Part shown: one piece after another, positions 15,336-23,032 of the stretch
How positions within the stretch are numbered: position 1 is the first letter of the stretch
Layout: each line of letters begins with the position of its first letter
DNA from: an uncultured Clostridia bacterium
Lineage (GTDB): Bacteria > Bacillota > Clostridia > UMGS1810
Direction: 5' to 3'
DNA length: 24,076 nucleotides
NCBI GenBank assembly: GCA_934454585.1
Contig: CAKSFP010000037.1
Span: forward strand, 1-24,076
Notes under the pieces: model-generated
What the model saw: the letters and a program-made list of their open reading frames with translations, nothing else
Told to the model about the DNA's origin: nothing
Database searches by the model: none
Position numbers and translations under genes: made by a program

Positions 15336-17768
15336 TTATTTGCTTACGCTTGCGCACAACGGTTTCATGGTGTCGATGCCGTCCCAGAGCATAGCGGTTA
15401 CTGTGCCTTCGGCAGCCTTGAATGTATCGTCAAAATCAACCGTGTAATATCCTGCGCTCTTTGCTGTCACGCCGTCAAGCTGAACAGCGGTCATATTGCC
15501 GTTTGCATCGTGCTTTGTTGCAATGAGGATGCCTTTTGCGGCCGCACCGGTAAATGCGGCATCGGCACTTGTCTTGTCGTCAGCTATCTTAACCACAGGC
15601 ACACCGAATGTTACTGTCTTGTATCCGTTTTCTGCAGCCTCTGTTGCCAATGTCGAAGTCGAGTTCGGGTTGAGCAAAACATATGCCACACTGCCGTCGT
15701 CATTGATGATTTTTGCCTCGTTTCTTCTGTATTCCTGATTAGCAGCAGTAAGCTTTTCTACCCTGTCGGCGTTTCTACCGAAAAGCATTGTCTCGCCGGC
15801 AGTACCTTTATATGCCGTTACAACAACATTGTCCGGAGCTTGATTATATGTGTTTGTGTGTCTTAAAATCGTTCCGACGCTCGTTGCCGATTTCGGAATA
15901 GTTACATTTGTAAGTTTTGTGCAATTGTTAAATATACCCGGTCTGAGTGTCGTTATTCCCTCGGCAAGTTCAACGGTTGTAAGTGCAGTCGAGCCGTTTA
16001 CCGCAAATGAGAATATCTCTTTTACCGACGAGCCGAATGTAACTTTATTCAGAGCGTTTGCAGCAATAATGAGTGACGAAGAAACATATTCTATTCCGTC
16101 TCCGATGTTTATTTCTTTTATTGAACCTTGCATCCATGCATAAGGCGCGTATTCTCCGTGTGTAACTTCTCCCTTCTGGGTATTTTTGGTTGACCACGAA
16201 TTGGTGAAAGTACGCATTTTGCCGTTTCCGATTCTGTTTCCGCTTTCGTCCTTGTTTGCGGATATGTTCATTACCATGGTATCGGTGTTGATGTCAATTT
16301 TTATTGCATTTTCCGTACCGTTTGAATCCCTTGTGAGTATCTCCAGGTTTCCCGTTCTTGCAACAGGATTAATATAGTCAAATTCGGCATACTTATTAAC
16401 TATCTCTTTGTCCGTCTTACTGGACGGCCAATAGTGCAAATTAACACTTGTCGGATTTCTTTTGCCTGAGTCATCCGTAAACATATTTTGATTCATTGTT
16501 TCTATGCTTGCGGGAACATACACATCTTTGAGCGAGGTACAATATCTGAAATTCCTGCCTTGTAAAAATGCTCTGAATCCTTCTTCAAATATCGCCGTCT
16601 CAAGAGAAGTGCAGCCCTGGAAAGCTCCCCAATGTGCAATGAGAACATTTCCCGGAATAATAGCTTTTTTAAGATTAGTCATGTTCTCACACAACTGTCG
16701 GCCGACATTAACGATGTTTGATCCGAAATGAACCTCTGTAACTTCGCCGTTCCAACCGTTCGCAACCCAAGGATACGGGTTATTGCTTGCGACTCCGTTA
16801 TCTTTGTTTAGATATTGAGGTAATTTATTGAAAGAAGCATCAGCGGTATTCATATATCTTGCTTCATCGGTTATTGCAGTCTTTGAATCGACAGTAAGCG
16901 TTCTCGTAACAGCCGGAGTGTTCGTTGTCCAGTCATATGTTGTATCGTCAAAGTCAGCTATAAGACTGTAAGTGAAAGTATCATTTTTGTCATCGGTAAA
17001 TTCACCGGCATAGATATTATTTACAGACTTGTATTTCAAGTTTTTGTTTTGATTTATAAAGTTTGCATCTGTAGTAGTTCTGACAGATTTCAGTGCCTTT
17101 AACGGAGTTGTCAGCGGATAATGGTGTATCGTTGCGGTTCCGCCTTTGTCTTCACTATCACCGCCAAAAGCCTGAGGATGTATGTATGAAACGGTTCTTA
17201 AAAGATACACATCCTTCAGCTTCGGACAGTTATATGCAAATTTCGAACCGATTGATGCCACCCCATCCTCAAATGTTACAGTCTGCAATTCGGGACAATC
17301 TGTGGCAGCGCCCCACTCTGAGCCGGCCGTGACAGTTCCGGGTACGGTCAAATTTGTGATAGCAGTTCTTGACAAGAGCCGTCTGCCGAGTTTGTGTATT
17401 CCGGGACCTATGGTTACCGATTTTACAGATTCCTTGGCAAACTTTGTTCCATCGGCAAATGTATTGTCGTACCACGGAATGTATGCCTTAACAATAGCGT
17501 CTGTGCCTTCAGGTGTATCCAATGTCATCAAACCATTGTGAGTATAGTTGCCGGCAGAATCTTTTTCGGCATCAATTTCAAGAGCACCGCTTTCAGTATC
17601 AAATTCATATGTATATGTGTTTCCGGGTGTATAGGTATTGTCCGATGCCACATTTGCATCCGTAAATGTGCCCGTCTTTACCTCAGCACTTGCGCCGATG
17701 GCGGTAAAAAGGCACAAAATCGCCGTCGCAACAAGAACTTTCAGTAATGTTTTTGCATTAGATTTCAT
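15336..17768 (-). CDS. Secreted BspA-type leucine-rich-repeat (LRR_5) protein
   Basis: An 810-residue exported protein with a Sec signal peptide (residues 1-28, KTLLKVLVATAILCLFTAIGASA). Three related modules follow at about 30-225, 250-465 and 470-665. Each opens with a beta segment and then LRR_5 repeats of the form VKSVTIGPGIHKLG, LQTVTFEDGVASIG and LTNVTIPKSATSVG, the last step often ending in LKDVYL/YVP. A C-terminal domain of ~130 residues ends in TAMLWDGIDTMKPLC, a terminus I recall from other clostridial extracellular proteins. There is no LPXTG or membrane anchor. GGAGG precedes the ATG by 11 nt. Binding of host or plant surface material is a family-level guess. Confidence 0.85.
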   Translation of the reverse strand: MKSNAKTLLKVLVATAILCLFTAIGASAEVKTGTFTDANVASDNTYTPGNTYTYEFDTESGALEIDAEKDSAGNYTHNGLMTLDTPEGTDAIVKAYIPWYDNTFADGTKFAKESVKSVTIGPGIHKLGRRLLSRTAITNLTVPGTVTAGSEWGAATDCPELQTVTFEDGVASIGSKFAYNCPKLKDVYLLRTVSYIHPQAFGGDSEDKGGTATIHHYPLTTPLKALKSVRTTTDANFINQNKNLKYKSVNNIYAGEFTDDKNDTFTYSLIADFDDTTYDWTTNTPAVTRTLTVDSKTAITDEARYMNTADASFNKLPQYLNKDNGVASNNPYPWVANGWNGEVTEVHFGSNIVNVGRQLCENMTNLKKAIIPGNVLIAHWGAFQGCTSLETAIFEEGFRAFLQGRNFRYCTSLKDVYVPASIETMNQNMFTDDSGKRNPTSVNLHYWPSSKTDKEIVNKYAEFDYINPVARTGNLEILTRDSNGTENAIKIDINTDTMVMNISANKDESGNRIGNGKMRTFTNSWSTKNTQKGEVTHGEYAPYAWMQGSIKEINIGDGIEYVSSSLIIAANALNKVTFGSSVKEIFSFAVNGSTALTTVELAEGITTLRPGIFNNCTKLTNVTIPKSATSVGTILRHTNTYNQAPDNVVVTAYKGTAGETMLFGRNADRVEKLTAANQEYRRNEAKIINDDGSVAYVLLNPNSTSTLATEAAENGYKTVTFGVPVVKIADDKTSADAAFTGAAAKGILIATKHDANGNMTAVQLDGVTAKSAGYYTVDFDDTFKAAEGTVTAMLWDGIDTMKPLCASVSK

Positions 17769-17808
17769 AATTAATCAGTCCTCCGTCTCTGTGTTTTATC
17801 TTGACTTG

Positions 17809-17817
17809 ATTGTATCA
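17809..17817 (-). promoter_or_regulatory. Possible extended -10 promoter of the LRR gene
   Basis: On the minus strand TGATACAAT fits the TGnTAnAAT extended -10 form, 40 bp before the start codon. No good -35 hexamer lies 17 bp upstream, which would suit a gene needing an activator. Confidence 0.4.
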
Positions 17818-17952
17818 CCGGGGCGAGGATAATTAAAGTGTCACTTTGTTTGAAATGTACAAAAACAGGTGTCGTTTTCGTTGAATTTGATTTTTTGGGG
17901 ATGATTTGACGGCGAAAAAGTGACAATTTGCCAGAACACCGTTAACAAATGA

Positions 17953-17995
17953 TAAAAAAATAATTTCCGACCGCCGCATCGGTCGTTTGCGGCGG
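17953..17995 (-). terminator. Terminator after the LytTR regulator gene
   Basis: On the minus strand CCGCCGCA (17995-17988) pairs with TGCGGCGG (17978-17971) and an alternative stem CGACCG/CGGTCG overlaps it. Seven T follow at 17960-17954. Confidence 0.6.
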
Positions 17996-18049
17996 ACAAA
18001 TAATAATCGGTTCGCCGGATAACAAAGAATTGTGATGAGCGCATAAAAT

Positions 18050-18757
18050 TTACTCACGACTCATATCAAGCGAAAAAATATAATCAAAATAAGCCTTTTT
18101 GGAATCGGCAAGATGTGTGCGTGAAATTTTCACACTCTTGCCTCCGCTAAGTTCAAATGTGTCGCCGTCTATCTTTTCTACATGCTCGATATTGACAAGA
18201 TAGCTCTTGTGGCAGCGGCAAAAACCGTGGCGGAGAAGATAATCTTCAAAATCGGCAAGCTTGCCGCTCACCTCTATTTCACGGTTATCGGCAAGCGTGA
18301 AGATAACCTTGCGCAGGTTACTCTCAAGACACTGAATATTGGAAATTAACACCTCGGTATTGCTGCCGAGATAGTTTATGGTGACAAAGTGCTTTTTTCT
18401 GTATGAGAAAAAAAGTCTGTTGAGGCACGCGCGCAGCTGCATGACATCTACGGGTTTGAGCAGATAGTCAAATGCCTGCACGCGGTAACTCTGCACGCCG
18501 AATTCCTCTGTGGTGGACACAAAGACGATCGGCGTCTTTGTGTCCGTACGGCGCAAATGTGCGGCGGTGTCCATGCCGCTGATATTCGGCATGATGATGT
18601 CGAGAAAAATCACATCGTACGGGTGAGCCGCGTGGCTTCTGAGCAGCTCTTTTCCGTCGCAGAATTCATCAAGCGTAAAATTCTTTACCACTGAGTCAAG
18701 CGCATGGCGCATATTTTGTCGATCTTCGGGCATGTCGTCACATACGGCTATTCTCAT
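18050..18757 (-). CDS. LytTR-type response regulator
   Basis: A 235-residue AgrA/VirR-like regulator. A receiver domain (residues 1-115) carries acidic residues CDD, phospho-acceptor Asp53 in FLDIIMP and Lys in LLKPVDV. The LytTR DNA-binding domain follows (about 130-230, with CLESNLRKVIFTLAD, FCRCHKSYLVNIEHVEKI and VKISRTHL). AAGGAG lies 10 nt before the ATG. It has its own promoter and terminator and no histidine kinase gene beside it, so it is an orphan here. The neighbouring LRR gene is a natural candidate target. I saw no clear pair of LytTR boxes in 17820-18049. Confidence 0.93.
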   Translation of the reverse strand: MRIAVCDDMPEDRQNMRHALDSVVKNFTLDEFCDGKELLRSHAAHPYDVIFLDIIMPNISGMDTAAHLRRTDTKTPIVFVSTTEEFGVQSYRVQAFDYLLKPVDVMQLRACLNRLFFSYRKKHFVTINYLGSNTEVLISNIQCLESNLRKVIFTLADNREIEVSGKLADFEDYLLRHGFCRCHKSYLVNIEHVEKIDGDTFELSGGKSVKISRTHLADSKKAYFDYIFSLDMSRE

Positions 18758-18791
18758 AATTGCGGTTCTCCTTAAATATTATCATACCGTA

Positions 18792-18820
18792 ATTATGTCA
18801 TATTTTCGTCCGTATGTCAA
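18792..18820 (-). promoter_or_regulatory. Sigma-A promoter of the LytTR regulator
   Basis: On the minus strand TTGACA (18820-18815) and CATAAT (18797-18792) are 17 bp apart, with TG one base before the -10 (extended -10). It lies in the 70-bp gap after the GH2 gene. Confidence 0.82.
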
Positions 18821-18827
18821 CACAAAA

Positions 18828-20567
18828 TTATTGCTCGATTGCCGCTTTTCTTTCGTTTATTTTTCTAAAAATGCCGGGATCAAACTTAAATTTGCGGTCA
18901 TATGTCATAAGCCCGTTTTTCTCCTGCTCCACATCATAGAGCTGAGTATAGCAGAATCCCATAATATTCTCGTTGTCGAGCAGCGCATCGGTAAGACCCT
19001 TGTAGCGTGCGACAAACTCCTCCGCGCTGCGCGGAGAATTGCCGTAACCCCAGCCTTCGCCGTCATCCGGTGCCCAACGCGCACCGCCGTACTCGCTGAC
19101 GAACACCGGCAGATTGCCGTAATATTTCTGACAACCTTGAAGTTTTGGCAGATACTGCGTCTGGTCATTTAAGATGCCTTCATCTATATGCGCATAATTT
19201 TCGGCAAACTTTTTCGTGTCCTGCTCGTAATCATGCACATCATAAATATCCGTGACCACATGAACATAGCCGCTGGTGTCTATCACCGGACGCGTGGGGT
19301 CGGCAAATTTTGTGACATGATACACCATGGAGAGGATGTCACCGCACTGCAGATTGCCGGTGCCGCTCCATGTCTCGTTAAACGGGCACCAGCCGATGAT
19401 TGATGGGTGGTTAAAATCGCGCTGCATAGCCTCAAGCCACTCGGGCAGAAAATGCCTTATCTGACCCGGCTCGGTTATGTTCAGCCCCCAGTTGGCGTGC
19501 TCTCCCCACACAAGGTAACCGAGCCTGTCCGCCCAGTAGATGTAGCGGGGCTCAAACACCTTCTCGTGCATACGCGCGCCGTTAAAGCCGAGTTGAAGTG
19601 AGTACAAAATGTCGTTTTTCATAGCCTCGTCGCTCGGCGCAGTGTAGATACCGTCGGGATAGAATCCCTGGTCGAGCACCCATCTGCCGAAAACCGTTTT
19701 GCCGTTCAGCCTGAACTTTTTGCCGTCCATGGCAACGGAGCGCAGACCGAAATATGACGACACATTGTCGAGTACGGAATTGCCGCCGCCAAGACTGATG
19801 TCGAGGTCGTAGAGGTTGCCGCAGCCGACATCCCAAAGATGGGTCTCGCTAAGCGGTATGGTGAACTCGGTGTAGGGCGAGAAAAGTTTTGCACACGCAC
19901 TGCCGACGGATTTGCCATCCCACAGAGCATTCAGACTGACTGTCGCACCGAGTGCCTCCGCACTCACCTTTACGCCCACCGTGACGGACGGAGTGTCGAT
20001 GTCTGTCGTCATCCTAATGCTCTCTATGTGCGCTGTATTGACATATTCCATCCATACAGTCTGCCATATGCCCGTGGTGCGAGTGTACGAACAACCAAAC
20101 GAATTTAGCTGCTGACTTTGTTTGCCGGACGGCTGGTTGCAGGAGCGCACATCGTCATAGGCGCACAGGGTGATGTAGTTGCCGTCGGATTTGAGATAAT
20201 CGGTGATATCTGCCGAAAACGGCGTGTAGCCGCCCTTGTGCTCAGTCACCTTTTCACCGTTTACATAGACAATTGCGTGGTAATCCACCGCACCGAAGTG
20301 CAATATTGTTCGTTTGCCGTCTGCCTCCGGCGGAATCTCAATGTCGCGCCTGTACCACACACAGGGCATGAAGTCTTTGCTGCCTATGCCCGAAAGTTCG
20401 CTCTCGGGGCAGAAAGGCACGGTGATTTTTTGACTTAAACTGCTGCGTTTGAAAAATTCTTTTTCCTGACCCGAGCAGGCGGAGTCAACCTCAAAGTCCC
20501 ACTCGCCGTTCAGGTTTGTCCAGTCCGCGCGGACGAACTGCGGACGGGGATATTCGTCTCTTACCAT
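18828..20567 (-). CDS. Glycoside hydrolase family 2 beta-glycosidase
   Basis: A 579-residue intracellular GH2 enzyme without signal peptide. A jelly-roll sugar-binding domain (residues 10-175, with LNGEWDFEVDS and VYVNGEKVTEHKGGYTPFSADIT) is followed by an Ig-like domain (180-275) and a TIM barrel (280-575). The acid/base is Asn397-Glu398 in WCPFNETWSG and the nucleophile is Glu492 in FVSEYGG. The barrel opening FRLNGKTVFGRWVLDQGFYPDG follows the family pattern. The size suits the short beta-galactosidase or beta-glucuronidase-like subgroups; the glucuronidase NxK signature was not found, so a galactosidase or other beta-glycosidase is likelier. GGAGG lies 9 nt before the ATG. It is divergent from an araC-type gene. 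Confidence 0.92.
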   Translation of the reverse strand: MVRDEYPRPQFVRADWTNLNGEWDFEVDSACSGQEKEFFKRSSLSQKITVPFCPESELSGIGSKDFMPCVWYRRDIEIPPEADGKRTILHFGAVDYHAIVYVNGEKVTEHKGGYTPFSADITDYLKSDGNYITLCAYDDVRSCNQPSGKQSQQLNSFGCSYTRTTGIWQTVWMEYVNTAHIESIRMTTDIDTPSVTVGVKVSAEALGATVSLNALWDGKSVGSACAKLFSPYTEFTIPLSETHLWDVGCGNLYDLDISLGGGNSVLDNVSSYFGLRSVAMDGKKFRLNGKTVFGRWVLDQGFYPDGIYTAPSDEAMKNDILYSLQLGFNGARMHEKVFEPRYIYWADRLGYLVWGEHANWGLNITEPGQIRHFLPEWLEAMQRDFNHPSIIGWCPFNETWSGTGNLQCGDILSMVYHVTKFADPTRPVIDTSGYVHVVTDIYDVHDYEQDTKKFAENYAHIDEGILNDQTQYLPKLQGCQKYYGNLPVFVSEYGGARWAPDDGEGWGYGNSPRSAEEFVARYKGLTDALLDNENIMGFCYTQLYDVEQEKNGLMTYDRKFKFDPGIFRKINERKAAIEQ

Positions 20568-20605
20568 TTGTCATAACCTCCGATATTGTTTTTATTTATA
20601 AATAT

Positions 20606-20634
20606 ATGATATACGCAACGCAGAAAAAAGTAAA
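20606..20634 (-). promoter_or_regulatory. Putative GH2 promoter
   Basis: TTTACT (20634-20629) and TATCAT (20611-20606) on the minus strand are 17 bp apart, 38 bp before the GH2 start codon. It is back to back with the rightward promoter at 20655-20683, with 20 bp between the two -35 elements. Confidence 0.5.
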
Positions 20635-20654
20635 TGATTTATACGGGCAAAAAG

Positions 20655-20683
20655 TTGACTTATCCTATCGTTTGTGATAGTAT
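20655..20683 (+). promoter_or_regulatory. Promoter toward the second araC-type gene, with overlapping inverted repeat
   Basis: TTGACT (20655-20660) and TAGTAT (20678-20683) are 17 bp apart. CTATC (20665-20669) and GATAG (20676-20680) form an inverted repeat that covers the spacer and part of the -10, a good place for a repressor or autoregulator. Position 20684 onward has no coding frame until 21103. It holds a possible AGGCTGT/ACAGCCT enclosing stem (about 20714-20798) and then repeats. Confidence 0.5.
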
Positions 20684-20800
20684 GTAGAGGACAGATAAAC
20701 ACAAAATCGTGATAAGGCTGTAGACTGCGTTGCCCACATCGCCCCGAGCAAATTAAAAATCACGCTCAAATAAGCACTTGAATGCAGAGAACAGCCTATG

Positions 20801-20917
20801 TGTCGTTCCGCTGCGAACAGGTGTTAATGTGTGCAGAGATCGGGCGACCACACAGGGGCGCTCCTACGGGTGCATTAACGAAATGTTGCTGCAATTATGA
20901 ATGTGCCCTTTAGCCGC
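20801..20917 (+). repeat. Repeat module R (copy 1)
   Basis: It shares a 40-nt identical run with 22223-22262 (positions 20863-20902, from CCTACGGG to ATTATGAAT). It also shares TGTCGTTCC, GTGTTAAT and CGGGCGACCAC before that run, and CTTTAGC after it. The CGACC...GGGGCG part is a decayed hairpin. Confidence 0.8.
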
Positions 20918-20939
20918 GGGTCGATGAGGTCATCGACCC
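20918..20939. repeat. 22-bp palindrome P (copy 1)
   Basis: Perfect 10-bp arms GGGTCGATGA and TCATCGACCC surround a central GG, followed by CCTACCGC. Identical copies lie at 21870 and 23942, each 38-47 bp before a hairpin repeat. Confidence 0.85.
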
Positions 20940-20976
20940 CTACCGCTTTCATTAAAAGAAAAGAATCTATCTCGTA

Positions 20977-21073
20977 GGCGAGGGTGGGTATATTTTATTT
21001 TGTGTGAGCGAGTTCTGCGCTACTGCACTGCTGTCTGAGCGAGCCAAGATAAAATATACCTGCCCGAGACGGT
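20977..21073. repeat. Hairpin repeat E3
   Basis: The left arm (20977-21001) starts GGCGAGGGTGGG. Its GGTATATTTTAT pairs perfectly over 12 bp with ATAAAATATACC in the right arm (21045-21071), with CTGCCCGAGAC continuing the match. The core between begins GAGCGAGTTCTGCGC and ends GAGCGAGCC. The element forms the 5' untranslated region of the second araC-type gene and ends about 30 bp before its start codon. Confidence 0.8.
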
Positions 21074-21102
21074 GCAAAAAAATTCACAAGAAGGAAAAAG
21101 CC

Positions 21103-21879
21103 ATGGAATTTGAAATAATAAAACACCTATGGCGCGAGCGAAAGGGATTTTCGCTCAGCCGCGCAAGCATAGGTGACAGATACATATTCATACACTTCCT
21201 CACCCCCGTGACAGCGGTGCTGCGCGGATCCGAGGTGCGCATATTCCCGGGCGGCTGCGTCATATGGGCAAAAAACACGCCGCAGCAATTCCGCTCCGAC
21301 GAATGCGAACTGGTGCACGACTGGTTCCACGCCATGCCCGACTGCGAGGAGCTGCTGAGCGAATTTTCACTGGAATGTGAGAGGGTGTACTATCCGCAGC
21401 GCAGTGAGGAGATAACAAATCTGCTCGCCGAGACGGAAGCGGAGATTGAAAACAAAAACATATTTTATGAGCGGATATGCAATGCAAACTCCGAAAAACT
21501 CTTTGCCATGCTCGCACGGTCAGCGGACGCAGAAAACTGCACCGCACCGTCGCCGCGCAAGCGGGAATTTGACCGAGCGCGCGCCGCGATTCGCTCCGAG
21601 TGCATGAACGACTGGACGGTGGCAGACATGGCGAAGCTTGCGAACATGAGCGAATCGGCGTTCTACCGCAATTACAAAACGATATACGGAATCACGCCGC
21701 AAAGCGACCTTGCCGCGGCGCGAATCGAGCGCGCGCAGATTTTGCTGATGCGCGAGAGATTGTCCGTAAGTGAAGCGGCGGAAATGTGCGGATATCACAA
21801 CCAGTATCATTTTATACGCACATTTAAGAAATTAGTCGGCACAACGCCGGGAAAGTACAGAAATTCGTCGGGTCGATGA
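21103..21879 (+). CDS. AraC family transcriptional regulator
   Basis: A 258-residue regulator. Residues 1-100 resemble the cupin sensing domain (VRIFPGGCVIWAKNTPQQFRSD) and residues 160-255 form the AraC double helix-turn-helix (WTVADMAKLANMSESAFYRNYK and LSVSEAAEMCGYHNQYHFIRTFKKLVG, then TTPGKYR). The start is the ATG after AGAAGGA at 7 nt. The frame is open for 33 more codons upstream, but these translate the repeat E3. The last codons and TGA stop (SSGR-stop) are supplied by palindrome P copy 2, so the native C-terminus may have been replaced. It is divergent from the GH2 gene and probably controls it. Confidence 0.88.
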   Translation: MEFEIIKHLWRERKGFSLSRASIGDRYIFIHFLTPVTAVLRGSEVRIFPGGCVIWAKNTPQQFRSDECELVHDWFHAMPDCEELLSEFSLECERVYYPQRSEEITNLLAETEAEIENKNIFYERICNANSEKLFAMLARSADAENCTAPSPRKREFDRARAAIRSECMNDWTVADMAKLANMSESAFYRNYKTIYGITPQSDLAAARIERAQILLMRERLSVSEAAEMCGYHNQYHFIRTFKKLVGTTPGKYRNSSGR

Positions 21880-21891
21880 GGTCATCGACCC
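21870..21891. repeat. 22-bp palindrome P (copy 2)
   Basis: Identical to the copies at 20918 and 23942. It contains the stop codon of the araC-type gene (TGA at 21877-21879). Confidence 0.85.
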
Positions 21892-21937
21892 ATACAACCT
21901 TGACACAGGTTCATCAAAAGAGAAAATTCATCTTATA

Positions 21938-22149
21938 GTCGAGGGTGGGTATATTTTATTTTGTGTGAGCGAGTTCTGCGCGATGTGCGTAGAAAGTATT
22001 CCGTCAAAGGAGGTGTATGTGTTTTTTTATTCTTAGACGGCGAGTTCAGCGCTACCGCACTGCTGTCCGAGACGGCAAGAATAAAAAATACATACACAGA
22101 CGGCACAAGTTTTTATGTGTGTGAAATAAAATATACCTGCCAGAGACGG
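21938..22149. repeat. Hairpin repeat E4a, interrupted by E4b
   Basis: The left arm (21938-21962, GTCGAGGGTGGGTATATTTT) and core start (GAGCGAGTTCTGCGC) match E3. The right arm (22123-22149, AAATAAAATATACCTGCC then AGAGACGGTGCAC) also matches E3. Between them the core departs from E3 after 21981 and contains unrelated bases and the whole of E4b. Confidence 0.75.
22009..22104. repeat. Hairpin repeat E4b, nested inside E4a
   Basis: The left arm holds GTGTATG, a run of T and TTATTCTT. The right arm (22073-22104) holds AAGAATAA, a run of A and CATACAC. The core runs GGCGAGTTCAGCGC to GTCCGAGACGGC. Its arms resemble E1, not E4a. Confidence 0.75.
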
Positions 22150-22176
22150 TGCACTGTCTTTGCGGAACGACACACA

Positions 22177-22279
22177 TGTCGTTCCCGGGTAAGTGTTAAT
22201 TTGTTCGGGCGACCACCCTGCCCCTACGGGTGCATTAACGAAATGTTGCTGCAATTATGAATTTGTCCTTTAGCTGCGT
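22177..22279 (+). repeat. Repeat module R (copy 2)
   Basis: It carries the 40-nt run identical to 20863-20902, flanked by the same blocks as copy 1. Just before and overlapping its start, GGAACGACA (22164-22172) and TGTCGTTCC (22177-22185) form a perfect 9-bp hairpin. The stretch 21880-22307 between araC and sigF holds only palindrome P, E4a/E4b and this module; no gene is seen. Confidence 0.8.
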
Positions 22280-22307
22280 GACGGCACACAATCTCTCAAA
22301 GCATTCA

Positions 22308-23018
22308 TCATGCGCTCAATTTTTCACGCAATATCCGCAAAATCTTCTTCTCCCTCCGTGATATCTGCACCTGGGAAATATGCATCCGCTCTGCAACCTC
22401 TCGCTGAGTTTTGCCGCGGAAAAATCGCATAATCACAAGCTCCCTGTCCTCATCGTCGAGCTCGTCCATCGCCATGCGCAGCGACAGCGAATCTATCATT
22501 GTCTCACCCGTGTCGAGGTCATAAGTTACGGTGTCGATGAGGTAGGCATCGCTGTCCGGCGCAAGCTTGCGATCAAGACAATCGCACGGCTGAGATGCCT
22601 CAAGCGCCATGACAAGAGTGTCGCGGTCTGCGCCGAGTTCCGCGGCAAGTTCGCTCACGGTCGGCTCTGCGCCGCGCTCACAGATGATTTTGTCGCGTAC
22701 GACGGCTGCCTTTATGCCCAGCTCCTTTAGCGAGCGGCTCACCTTGACTAAGCCGTCGTCACGCATGAAACGGCGAATTTCACCCATAATGAGCGGCACG
22801 GCGTATGTAGAAAACTTCACCCCGAACTTCGTGTCAAACCTGTCTATGGCTTTGAGCATGCCTATGCAGCCGATTTGAAAAATATCCTCCTTGTCATAGC
22901 CGCGCCCGCAAAACCGCTTGACCACGCTCCACACAAGCGCGGAGTTGCTTTTAACGACGGCATCGCGCGCCTCTTTGCTGCCCGTGCGCGCCAGGCGGAG
23001 CAGTGTTTCGTTATCCAT
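22308..23018 (-). CDS. sigF: Forespore sigma factor sigma-F (SpoIIAC)
   Basis: A 236-residue sigma-70 family factor that starts forespore gene expression after asymmetric division. Region 2 reads YDKEDIFQIGCIGMLKAIDRFD and KFGVKFSTYAVPLIMGEIRRFMRDDG, region 3 VKVSRSLKELG, and region 4 ends in TQREVAERMHISQVQISRREKKILRILRE. The ATG at 23018 follows AGGAGG, which overlaps the spoIIAB stop region; the gap between genes is 14 bp. A much longer open frame upstream is the shadow of spoIIAB. No terminator hairpin with a T-run was seen after it; transcripts run into repeat module R. Confidence 0.96.
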   Translation of the reverse strand: MDNETLLRLARTGSKEARDAVVKSNSALVWSVVKRFCGRGYDKEDIFQIGCIGMLKAIDRFDTKFGVKFSTYAVPLIMGEIRRFMRDDGLVKVSRSLKELGIKAAVVRDKIICERGAEPTVSELAAELGADRDTLVMALEASQPCDCLDRKLAPDSDAYLIDTVTYDLDTGETMIDSLSLRMAMDELDDEDRELVIMRFFRGKTQREVAERMHISQVQISRREKKILRILREKLSA

Positions 23019-23032
23019 AAAAACGCCGCCTC

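Noticed and set aside
17830..18049. AAGTG/CACTT palindrome and similar blocks upstream of the LRR gene as LytTR boxes
   Set aside because: The blocks do not fit the usual pair of 9-bp direct repeats with 10-13 bp spacing.
17833..18057. 74-codon minus-strand open frame
   Set aside because: It spans the terminator of the LytTR gene and has no ribosome site or homologous look.
21961..22260. 99-codon open frame with a Cys-rich look
   Set aside because: It is made entirely of repeats E4a, E4b and R; similarity to the E3 frame comes from the shared repeat.
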